Shown in pieces: positions 26,368-33,548 of a stretch of 35,191 nucleotides of DNA. Source of the stretch: an uncultured Nitrosomonadales bacterium (GTDB lineage Bacteria; Pseudomonadota; Gammaproteobacteria; Burkholderiales; Methylophilaceae); NCBI GenBank assembly GCA_946481065.1, contig CAMLMA010000006.1:1-35191 (forward strand), given 5' to 3'. The first letter of the stretch is position 1. Each line of letters begins with the position of its first letter. A program made the position numbers and the translations under genes. The notes under the pieces are model-generated. The model saw nothing but the letters and a program-made list of their open reading frames with translations, did no database searches and was not told where the DNA came from.

Positions 26368-28779
26368 ATGCAACATCACCATCCATTTCGCCTCAAGGCG
26401 CTCAGCATGACGCTGGCAGGCGCGTTCGCCATGCCGGCTTTCGCCGAAGAGGCAGCGCAGGATACATCCAAGCCTGCACCTCTCAAGACCAACAAGGTCG
26501 AGGTCATCAGCACCACGCCACTACCTTCGCTGGGCCTGCCGTTGTCGCAGATCCCGGCCACGGTACAAGTGGTCAAGGGCGAAGAGATGCAAAAGCAGAA
26601 CAGCCTGAGCATCGCCGACTACATGACCAACAACATGCCGGGCGTGACCGTCAATGACACGCAGAACAACCCGTACCAGCCTGATATCAACTTCCGGGGC
26701 TTCTCCGCTTCGCCGCTGCTGGGTACGCCACAAGGCCTGTCGGTGTTCTACGATGGTGTCCGGCTCAACGAGCCTTTCGGCGACGTAGTGAATTGGGATC
26801 TGATCCCGATCAACGCGTTGGCCGGTATGCAACTGATCCCGGGCTCTAACCCGGTGTTCGGTCTCAATACCCTGGGTGGCGCGCTTTCGCTGCAGACCAA
26901 GAGCGGTCGGACACACCAGGGAGGCGCGATCGAGGCGTACGCGGGTTCCTGGGGCCGTAAGGCGGCCTCGGCCGAATACGGTGGCGTGTCCAAGGATGGC
27001 TCCGTGGATTATTTCTTTTCCGCCAACTCCTTTACCGAGGATGGCTGGCGTGATTATTCGCCCAGTGACGTCCGGCAGGTCTTTGGCAAGGTGGGCTGGC
27101 AGAACGAGACCACCAGCCTCAATCTCAGTTATACCGGTGCCGACAACGACCTGATCGGCAACGGCCTGACGCCGGAGCGCTTCCTGCGCACCCTAGGCCG
27201 CGATTCCATCCAGACCCGGCCGGACCAGACCATCAACCGCATGTCCCTGCTCAACCTGACCGGTAGTCACTGGCTCAGCGAAGAGACCATGTTCAGCGGC
27301 AACGTCTATTATCGGCATGCCAAGACGCTCACCCTGAACGGCGACGGCAACGACGATATCGATCCGGATGATCCGGCATTCAACCCGGCAGACTGTGTGG
27401 CCGGTGCCGATGAAGACGATGCCGAGATATCCTGTAGCGGTGCGTTGAACCGCACCACCTCCAAGCGTCGCGGCGCAGGGTTTGCCGGGCAGTTCACTTT
27501 CAACCAGGATTTCCTGGGTCGCAAGAACCAGTTCATCGTCGGTGGCGGCTTTGACTATGGCCGGACCGATTTCACCCAGAACACCGAGTTCGGCACCGTC
27601 AACGCTACCCGAGGCATCAACGGCATCGGCGTGTTCGGTGACGAAGGCAATGTGAAGTTGCGCGGCGTCAACAAGACCTGGAGCCTGTTCGCGACCAATA
27701 CGCACTCCTTCAACGAGCGTTGGCACCTGACGACCTCGGCCCGCTATAACCACACCACGATCGACAACAAGGACGGCCTGTTGCCATCGAGCGATCCGGC
27801 AACCCTGACCGCGGAGCACAGCTACAACCGTATCAATCCTGCGATCGGCCTGAATTTCACGCCTTCCTCGGCGCTCACGGTATACGGCACCTATAACGAG
27901 GCCAGCCGTGCGCCGACATCGATCGAACTGGGTTGCGCCAATCCGGCACAGCCTTGCAAACTGCCGAACGCGTTCGCTGGTGATCCGCCGCTGGACCAGG
28001 TGGTCTCCAAGACCTATGAAGGCGGCTTGCGCGGGCAATTCGACAACGGCGTACGCTGGACCACGGCGGCTTACGTGACCAACAACTACGACGACATCCT
28101 GTTCGCCGCGGCCCCTGGCGTTGCCGGGCAGGGCTACTTCAAGAACTTCGGCCAGACGCGTCGCAAGGGCATCGAAGCCTCCTTGCTCGGCAACATGGAG
28201 CGCTTTTCCTGGAGCGTCGGTTATAGCCTGGTCGATGCACGCTACCGCTCTTCAGAATCCATCGCTTCTGAGGTCAACAGCGCGGCCATCGACACGGATG
28301 GCGACGGCGAAGGCGATACCTTGCGCATTCGATCCGGCGATCGTATCCCGGGCATCCCCATGCATCAGCTGAAGATGCGCGGTGTGTTCACGGTGACGCC
28401 GAAGTGGACCATCGGTACCAGCATCATCGCCTTCACGGACCAGTATGCCCGTGGCAACGAGAACAATGCGCACCGGCCAGATAATGTCGATTTCTTCGGC
28501 GACGGCAAGGTCAGCGGCTATGCCGTGGTCAATCTCGATACACGCTATCACCTAGGCAACGGCTGGCAAGTCTTTGCCAAGGCCGTCAATATCTTCGACC
28601 GCGAATACAACAATGCGGGCCTGCTCGGGGCCTCCCTGTTCAATGCCAACGGCAGCTTCAATGGTGACGAGGATGCCGGCCGCCAGGCGCTGTACGCCCC
28701 GGGCGCGCCCCGTGCTGGCTGGATCGGCGTGCGCTGGGAATTCGGAGGAGCCAAGTCCAGCGGCATCGATACCAACTAG
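26368..28779 (+). CDS. TonB-dependent outer-membrane receptor 1
   Basis: 803-residue TonB-dependent receptor. A signal peptide ends at MPAFA (about residue 28); a VEVIST TonB-box-like segment follows, then a plug domain (about 60-200, with FRGFSASPLLGTPQGLSVFYDGVRLNEPFGD and the NPVFGLNTLGGAL block) and a 22-strand-type barrel ending in an aromatic-rich C-terminal strand. Acidic loops are visible: one at 325-357 with C343/C356, and DTDGDGEGD at 642-650. A Cys pair C523/C530 is shared with receptor 2. There is no N-terminal STN signalling domain and no FecI/FecR neighbour, so it is not ECF-sigma regulated by the usual route. ATG 26368 follows GGGGAG. The substrate cannot be deduced. No terminator is seen after it. 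Confidence 0.95.
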   Translation: MQHHHPFRLKALSMTLAGAFAMPAFAEEAAQDTSKPAPLKTNKVEVISTTPLPSLGLPLSQIPATVQVVKGEEMQKQNSLSIADYMTNNMPGVTVNDTQNNPYQPDINFRGFSASPLLGTPQGLSVFYDGVRLNEPFGDVVNWDLIPINALAGMQLIPGSNPVFGLNTLGGALSLQTKSGRTHQGGAIEAYAGSWGRKAASAEYGGVSKDGSVDYFFSANSFTEDGWRDYSPSDVRQVFGKVGWQNETTSLNLSYTGADNDLIGNGLTPERFLRTLGRDSIQTRPDQTINRMSLLNLTGSHWLSEETMFSGNVYYRHAKTLTLNGDGNDDIDPDDPAFNPADCVAGADEDDAEISCSGALNRTTSKRRGAGFAGQFTFNQDFLGRKNQFIVGGGFDYGRTDFTQNTEFGTVNATRGINGIGVFGDEGNVKLRGVNKTWSLFATNTHSFNERWHLTTSARYNHTTIDNKDGLLPSSDPATLTAEHSYNRINPAIGLNFTPSSALTVYGTYNEASRAPTSIELGCANPAQPCKLPNAFAGDPPLDQVVSKTYEGGLRGQFDNGVRWTTAAYVTNNYDDILFAAAPGVAGQGYFKNFGQTRRKGIEASLLGNMERFSWSVGYSLVDARYRSSESIASEVNSAAIDTDGDGEGDTLRIRSGDRIPGIPMHQLKMRGVFTVTPKWTIGTSIIAFTDQYARGNENNAHRPDNVDFFGDGKVSGYAVVNLDTRYHLGNGWQVFAKAVNIFDREYNNAGLLGASLFNANGSFNGDEDAGRQALYAPGAPRAGWIGVRWEFGGAKSSGIDTN

Positions 28780-28880
28780 AAAGGCAGTGGCGAGATGGCG
28801 TACGCAACGAGTCAAGACGGCTGTGATCGGTCAGGCGTGCGCCACTTGCATCGACGCTACGCTACGTTTGGCTGAAGACA

Positions 28881-28922
28881 ACAACCACCAATCTGGCTGT
28901 AATTAACCAGATTGGTGGTTGT
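28881..28922. repeat. 16-bp perfect inverted repeat between the two TonB receptor genes
   Basis: ACAACCACCAATCTGG (28881-28896) and its exact complement (28907-28922) flank a 10-nt AT-rich centre. No T-tract follows, so a rho-independent terminator is unlikely. The arms contain AACCACC/GGTGGTT, also found in the first receptor's upstream region, and AATCTGG/CCAGATT, the arms of both leader hairpins. Confidence 0.85.
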
Positions 28923-28931
28923 ATACAGCCA
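28894..28931 (+). promoter_or_regulatory. Putative enhancer (UAS) of TonB receptor 2: two TGGTT-N4-ACAGCCA copies
   Basis: One copy is on the minus strand at 28894-28909 (TGGTTAATTACAGCCA read on that strand); the other is on the plus strand at 28916-28931 (TGGTTGTATACAGCCA). Their centres are 22 bp apart, about two helical turns. The proximal copy starts 100 bp before the -24 element at 29016, against 101 bp at the first receptor. A third, looser half-site pair (TGGCTG to AACCA, 28869-28887) lies upstream. Confidence 0.68.
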
Positions 28932-29015
28932 ATTCATTCGCTAGACTGGCGAGCGGTGAGGCTTTGTCTGCGCTAGGCCCTTGATTGTTATATCGATCGT
29001 CTCGATGGACGGCAG

Positions 29016-29030
29016 TGGTACGGAACTTGA
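29016..29030 (+). promoter_or_regulatory. Putative sigma-54 (-24/-12) promoter of TonB receptor 2
   Basis: TGGTACGGAACTTGA differs from the promoter of receptor 1 at one base only (C to T in TGGCAC). It keeps the GG and TTG elements with sigma-54 spacing and again has A where the consensus has the final C. It is 45 nt upstream of the start codon; the predicted start point coincides with the leader hairpin. Confidence 0.65.
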
Positions 29031-29039
29031 TTGACCTCA

Positions 29040-29068
29040 CCAGATTGAATACAAAAAAATCTGGGGAG
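29040..29068 (+). promoter_or_regulatory. Leader hairpin overlapping the RBS of TonB receptor 2
   Basis: CCAGATT (29040-29046) can pair with AATCTGG (29058-29064) over an 11-nt A-rich loop. GGGGAG (29063-29068) overlaps the 3' arm and is 6 nt before ATG 29075. Arms and overlap are identical to the leader of receptor 1 although the loops differ in length and sequence. Confidence 0.55.
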
Positions 29069-29074
29069 ATTGAA

Positions 29075-31447
29075 ATGAAGCGCGTCGTACCTTTCCGTCT
29101 GCGGGCGGTCGTGGGCCTGGTGGCTGGTTTGGCCGCCTTGTCGGTCATGGCAGAAGAAGCGAGTGAGCCGGACGCTGGCAAACCGGCCAGGGCCGAAAAG
29201 ATCGAGGTGATCTCGACCACGCCCTTGCCAGGGATCGGCGCGCCGATCGAGGAGATCCCGGCCAATGTGCAGTCTGCGTCTTCGAAGAACATCGAGCCGC
29301 AGCATACGCAGGATATCGCCGATTACATCAACACCAACCTCGGCAGTGTCACCATCAATGAAGGGCAGAGTAATCCGTATATGTCGGACGTCTTCTTTCG
29401 AGGATTCACCGCTTCCCCGTTGCCGGGAGCGCCGCAAGGCCTTTCCGTGTTCCAGGACGGCGTACGGATCAACGAGCCTTTCGGCGATACCGTGAATTGG
29501 GGATTGATCCCGCATACGGCGATCGCCAGCATCAACCTCATGCCGGGTTCCAATCCGATCTTCGGTCTTAATACCCTGGGTGGTGCGCTCTCCATCAACA
29601 CCAAGAGCGGTTCGCAATATCCTGGCCTCGTCATGGAAGCCAGCGGCGGTTCATGGGGGCGCAAGGGGTTCAATGCGAGTTATGGCGGCAAGCAGGGCGA
29701 CATCGATTATTTCGTTACCGGTAATTTCTCCAGTGAAGACGGTTGGCGCGAACACTCTCCGAGTCAGGTCAACCAGCTGTTCGGCAAGTTCGGCTGGCAA
29801 AACGACAGCAGCACGCTCGACCTGACGCTGAGTGCCGCCCACAACAACCTGGAAGGTGTCCAGGCCCTGCCGCGCAGCTGGCTCAATACGCCGAAACAGG
29901 CCTACACCTATCCGGATTCAGTGACCTACCGCATGCAGATGGCCGCCCTCAAGGGTACGCATTTCATCGACGAGAACAATCTGCTTGCAGGCAACATCTA
30001 CGTGCGCAAGAGCCGTATCGGCAACTTCGCCAGTAACACCAATGACTGTTTCGGCAGCACAGACACCGCAGCTGGGGAAGAGTGTGACCAGACCTTGCCT
30101 GATCCGACCGATCTCGCTACCCAGGGCTTCAACGAGCGCTCGTCCACTGACCAGCTGGGCTGGGGGTTCACCGGGCAGTACTCCTATCTGGCCGATCTCT
30201 TCAAGCACCGCAACCAGTTGACCACGGGTTTCAGTTTCGACCATGGCACTACGCGCTACAAGTCGGCCGAGCAGGATACGGCGTTCACCGGCCGCGCCGC
30301 CACGCCCTTGTCAGATTTCGCCGAGGAAACCAATATCCGCGGTGAGAACAGCTATTACGGCCTGTTCGCGACCGATACGTTCTCCGTCACCGACAAGTTC
30401 CACCTGACCATGTCCGGCCGTTACAACTATGTCCGCGTCAAGCTCAAGGACTACATGGGGCCGGATGACAATACCGGCAAGTACGTCACGGGGGACTCTC
30501 CCGGCATCGTCCATACCTTCAACCGCCTCAACCCGGCTGTCGGCTTCAACTACAACCCGAACGATGCCATCGGCTACTATGGCGCCTATAACGAAGGCAT
30601 GCGGGCGCCGACCCCGATCGAACTGGCTTGTGCCGACCCGTTGACGCCATGCCGCCTGCCGACCGATTTCCTGGCGGATCCTTCGCTGAAACCGGTGGTG
30701 TCCAAGACCTGGGAAGCCGGCCTGCGCGGCCTCTTCAATAGCGATTGGCGTTGGAATGCCAGCGTGTTCCGCTCGCGCCTGACCGACGACATCCAGTTCA
30801 TCAGCAGCGAAGCGACCAATTTCGGCTACTTCAAGAATGTCGGCGAAACCCGCCGTCAGGGCCTGGAGCTCGGGCTGACCGGCAAGATCGAGCGTTTGCG
30901 TGTCGCCGCCAATTATCAGTACCTGCAAGCGACCTTCCAGTCGGCAGTCACCTTCCGCAACGAGAACAACTCCAGTGCCGATGCGAACGGTAACTACAGG
31001 ACGCGGCCGGGCGACAACATCCCCAACATCCCTCGCCATTCGCTCAAGCTGCGCCTGGCCTACGACGTGACGCGTGCCCTGACTGTGGGTGTCAATACCA
31101 TCACCGCCAGCAGCATCTATGCCCGTGGTGACGAGAACAACAAGGACGACAACGGCAAGATCGGCGGTTACACGGTCGTCAACCTTGATGCCAACTGGCG
31201 ACTCAATCCCAACTGGACGGCGTTCACACGGGCGGTCAATATCTTCGATCGCGATTATCAGACGCTCGGGGTGTTGGGCGTGAACGCATTCAATACGGCG
31301 GACCGTTCATTCAATGCAGGCGGTACCGATAGCTGGGTGCCTGAGCAATTCCGTACGCCGGCACCGCCGCGCGCCGCCTGGTTCGGCCTGCGTTACGAGT
31401 TCGGTACCAATCCGCAGTCAGCGAGCGGCTCTGCCGACCCGGATTGA
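29075..31447 (+). CDS. TonB-dependent outer-membrane receptor 2 (paralogue of receptor 1)
   Basis: 790-residue TonB-dependent receptor, clearly paralogous to the gene upstream: the same signal-peptide end (AEEA), KIEVISTTPLPGIG segment, plug blocks (FRGFTASPLPGAPQGLSVFQDGVRINEPFGD) and a barrel ending YEFG. Signal-peptide cleavage is predicted after residue 25 or so (SVMA). It shares the CADPLTPCRLP Cys pair, and has its own Cys-containing loop with C325 and C337. The DTDGDGEGD loop of receptor 1 is replaced by a shorter NSSADANGNY stretch. No STN domain. ATG 29075 follows GGGGAG. The regulator gene starts 63 nt downstream with no terminator between, so the two are probably co-transcribed. 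Substrate unknown. Confidence 0.95.
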   Translation: MKRVVPFRLRAVVGLVAGLAALSVMAEEASEPDAGKPARAEKIEVISTTPLPGIGAPIEEIPANVQSASSKNIEPQHTQDIADYINTNLGSVTINEGQSNPYMSDVFFRGFTASPLPGAPQGLSVFQDGVRINEPFGDTVNWGLIPHTAIASINLMPGSNPIFGLNTLGGALSINTKSGSQYPGLVMEASGGSWGRKGFNASYGGKQGDIDYFVTGNFSSEDGWREHSPSQVNQLFGKFGWQNDSSTLDLTLSAAHNNLEGVQALPRSWLNTPKQAYTYPDSVTYRMQMAALKGTHFIDENNLLAGNIYVRKSRIGNFASNTNDCFGSTDTAAGEECDQTLPDPTDLATQGFNERSSTDQLGWGFTGQYSYLADLFKHRNQLTTGFSFDHGTTRYKSAEQDTAFTGRAATPLSDFAEETNIRGENSYYGLFATDTFSVTDKFHLTMSGRYNYVRVKLKDYMGPDDNTGKYVTGDSPGIVHTFNRLNPAVGFNYNPNDAIGYYGAYNEGMRAPTPIELACADPLTPCRLPTDFLADPSLKPVVSKTWEAGLRGLFNSDWRWNASVFRSRLTDDIQFISSEATNFGYFKNVGETRRQGLELGLTGKIERLRVAANYQYLQATFQSAVTFRNENNSSADANGNYRTRPGDNIPNIPRHSLKLRLAYDVTRALTVGVNTITASSIYARGDENNKDDNGKIGGYTVVNLDANWRLNPNWTAFTRAVNIFDRDYQTLGVLGVNAFNTADRSFNAGGTDSWVPEQFRTPAPPRAAWFGLRYEFGTNPQSASGSADPD

Positions 31448-31510
31448 ACATCAACCCATGCATGACCCTGATGAAAGCGTGACCACGATTTGGTGAAGAA
31501 CGGATTATCG

Positions 31511-32938
31511 ATGAATGCCCGGCGTATCCTCGTTGTCGAGGACGAGACGCTATTCGCGCGTGCCGTATGCAAGCGGCTGCAAAAGGCTGGCTACGAATGC
31601 GAGCATGCGGAGAATCTGCATGACGGCCGTGCGATCGCGCGGCAGTTCGTCCCGGATATCGCCTTGCTCGATATGCGCCTGCCGGACGGTAACGGGCTGG
31701 ACCTGCTCACCGAGCTTGTCGCCAAGGGCGTGACGGTCATCGTCATGACTGCATATGGCGAAGTTGCCGATGCCGTGAGCGCCGTCAAGCAGGGCGCCAT
31801 CGATTACCTGAAGAAGCCGGTCGATCTGGAAGAGTTGCTGCTGGTGATCCAGAAAGCCGAGCAGTCCACCACACTCAAGCATCATCTTGATTATTCCCGC
31901 CAGCGGGATGCCCATGCCGCCGAAGGCATCGAACTGCTGGGGCAAAGTCCGGCGATGCAAAGCGTGCGCAGCCAGGTCGAGCGCATCTCGCAGCTGGTGA
32001 CGATAGAGACGGCCGCGCCGCCCACGGTGTTGATCAATGGCGAAACCGGGACCGGCAAGGATGTGGTCGCACGTTTGCTGCATGTCTCATGTGCCAACAG
32101 CGATCGCCCGTTCGTGCATGTCGATTGCGCTTCCTTGCCCGCAGACCTGATCGAGAGTGAGTTGTTCGGGCACGAGAAGGGCGCCTTCACCAGTGCCCAA
32201 GGTGCGAGGCCAGGTCTGATCGAGGCCGCTGAAGACGGTACGCTGTTCCTGGATGAACTGGGCGAGTTGCCCCTGGCCTTACAGGCCAAGCTGCTCAACG
32301 TGCTGGAACGTCGTGTCGTGAGACGGCTCGGCTCGACACGTGAACGGGCTGTGCCGGCACGGTTCGTGGCCGCGACCAACCGCGATCTGCATCAGATGGT
32401 GCTCGATGGTCGTTTCCGTTCTGATCTCTACTACCGGCTCAACGTATTGACCATCCTTATGCCGCCGTTGCGTGAACGGGGGGGCGATGTGCTGCTGCTG
32501 GCAAGGCACTTCGCTGCGCAGACAGAGCGACGTTATGGGTTGCCGCAGCGGGATTTCGCGGCAGACGCCATCGAGATGATGGGTAATTATCCCTGGCCCG
32601 GCAATGTCCGGGAATTGCGGCACCAGATCAGCCGTGCTGTCCTGTTGAGCCGTAACGACCGGATCACGGCTTATGATCTGGCGTTGCCCATGCATGTCGC
32701 CAAGCAAAACCATCCGATGCAAGCGATGTTGAGCCCTGGCGGCATGGGCCGGCCGGCCATGAGCGCGGGGGAAGGTGCCTTCAGCGCCTCGCAGATGACA
32801 CTGGATTCGGCCGAGCGCTTATTGATCGAGAATGCGCTCAAGCAAGCCAATAACAATGTGTCGGAAGCCGCACGCCAGCTCGGCATCACGCGGATGGCCA
32901 TGCGTTACCGCATGGAAAAGCACGGCCTCAAGGCCTGA
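31511..32938 (+). CDS. NtrC-family sigma-54-dependent response regulator
   Basis: 475-residue enhancer-binding protein. Receiver domain: E10/D11, phosphorylation site D54 (LLDMRLPDGNG) and K102 (KKPVD). AAA+ domain: Walker A GETGTGKD at 177-184, the sigma-54 contact loop GAFTSA at 224-229 in place of GAFTGA (S228 for Gly), Walker B GTLFLDE with D248/E249, and NYPWPGNVREL of the sensor II region. A Fis-type helix-turn-helix ends the protein (NNVSEAARQLGITRMAMRYRMEKHG). It must act with RNA polymerase-sigma-54 at -24/-12 promoters; such promoters precede both adjacent receptor genes. No partner histidine kinase lies in the window. I start at ATG 31511 (MNARRILVVEDE), although its ribosome binding site is weak. 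Confidence 0.95.
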   Translation: MNARRILVVEDETLFARAVCKRLQKAGYECEHAENLHDGRAIARQFVPDIALLDMRLPDGNGLDLLTELVAKGVTVIVMTAYGEVADAVSAVKQGAIDYLKKPVDLEELLLVIQKAEQSTTLKHHLDYSRQRDAHAAEGIELLGQSPAMQSVRSQVERISQLVTIETAAPPTVLINGETGTGKDVVARLLHVSCANSDRPFVHVDCASLPADLIESELFGHEKGAFTSAQGARPGLIEAAEDGTLFLDELGELPLALQAKLLNVLERRVVRRLGSTRERAVPARFVAATNRDLHQMVLDGRFRSDLYYRLNVLTILMPPLRERGGDVLLLARHFAAQTERRYGLPQRDFAADAIEMMGNYPWPGNVRELRHQISRAVLLSRNDRITAYDLALPMHVAKQNHPMQAMLSPGGMGRPAMSAGEGAFSASQMTLDSAERLLIENALKQANNNVSEAARQLGITRMAMRYRMEKHGLKA

Positions 32939-32965
32939 TCCGTCTCCGATTGGAGACGGATTTCT
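32938..32965 (+). terminator. Rho-independent terminator after the regulator gene
   Basis: A perfect 10-bp stem (ATCCGTCTCC and its complement) with a 4-nt loop starts at the regulator's stop codon. Only a short TTT run follows, so termination may be moderate. It closes the receptor-regulator module. Confidence 0.65.
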
Positions 32966-33023
32966 GCTGGTTCAGTAAAAATCCTGCAAATACAAAAGCT
33001 TGAGGTGTCTCTCGGCGACGACG

Positions 33024-33251
33024 CTAACGATTGGTGCCGGTATCGCCGATATTCAGCTGGTCGCCCAGCCAGCCCCCGACCACTAGTCCGCCAAGCAAGC
33101 CGATGGGTGTGCTGGTCGCAAGCACGACGCCAGCGACGCCACCCACAGTAGCGCCGATGGTAGCGGCTTCATAGTGTTTCGGCAGCCTGGAAAGGCCCAG
33201 TAAAGCGGCGGCGACCAGTAACGCGATCGTGAGATATTTCGATAGTGCCAT
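33024..33251 (-). CDS. Small glycine-rich membrane protein, unknown function
   Basis: 75-residue protein I do not recognise. It has a hydrophobic N-terminal helix (about residues 5-21, could be a TM anchor or signal) and a second hydrophobic stretch from about 30 to 62 rich in Gly and small residues (ATIGATVGGVAGVVLA, then GLLGGLVVGGWLGDQL), resembling glycine-zipper proteins that insert in or pack at membranes. The C-terminus is short and polar. A strong ribosome binding site (GGGGAGA) precedes ATG 33251 and a plausible promoter lies upstream, which supports a real gene. It is convergent with the sigma-54 regulator. Confidence 0.75.
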   Translation of the reverse strand: MALSKYLTIALLVAAALLGLSRLPKHYEAATIGATVGGVAGVVLATSTPIGLLGGLVVGGWLGDQLNIGDTGTNR

Positions 33252-33270
33252 GTGCTTCTCCCCTGTGTGA

Positions 33271-33298
33271 CTTATACCTTGCTATATGTGCAAGTGAA
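33271..33298 (-). promoter_or_regulatory. Candidate promoter of the small membrane-protein gene
   Basis: Read on the minus strand, TTCACT and TATAAG are 16 bp apart, with TATAAG 19 nt upstream of the start codon at 33251. The -35 is weak. Confidence 0.4.
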
Positions 33299-33328
33299 GC
33301 ACTATCAGCAAGCGCCGGGCCATGGGAA

Positions 33329-33342
33329 AAATATCGATATTT
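33329..33342. repeat. 14-bp perfect palindrome AAATATCGATATTT in the purT upstream region
   Basis: The palindrome lies in the roughly 300-bp gap between the divergent small membrane-protein gene and purT. It is AT-rich in otherwise GC-rich DNA and could be an operator for either gene. It resembles no operator I can name. The rest of the gap (33343-33538) shows nothing further that I can identify, apart from the purT ribosome binding site GGAG at 33539-33542. Confidence 0.4.
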
Positions 33343-33548
33343 AACAATCGGTTGCATGTTTTTTCTGCGCGAGAATCATTGCATGGATGCGTATTTTGTC
33401 GCCATTCGACAACAGGCTGCGCAATGTGCCTATTGACGGCCATGATATGATTTTGCAGATTTGAATCATTGGGCCCGACGCGTCTATCCGAATGCGCGGA
33501 TCAGGCCCAACGATCCTGAACCACCGATCTGTCCCTATGGAGTCCTTC

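Noticed and set aside
28881..28922. Strong hairpin after TonB receptor 1 read as a rho-independent terminator
   Set aside because: No T-run follows either arm, the loop is 10 nt, and the hairpin is 100 nt beyond the stop codon inside the putative enhancer of receptor 2. An operator or regulatory dyad fits better.
33371..33471. Repeated GAATCATTG at about 33371 and 33463
   Set aside because: A nine-base repeat in 100 bp without dyad symmetry or a third copy is too weak to call.
33343..33548. Possible ZTP (pfl) or purine riboswitch upstream of purT
   Set aside because: I looked for the conserved pfl-motif blocks and purine-aptamer loops and saw none.
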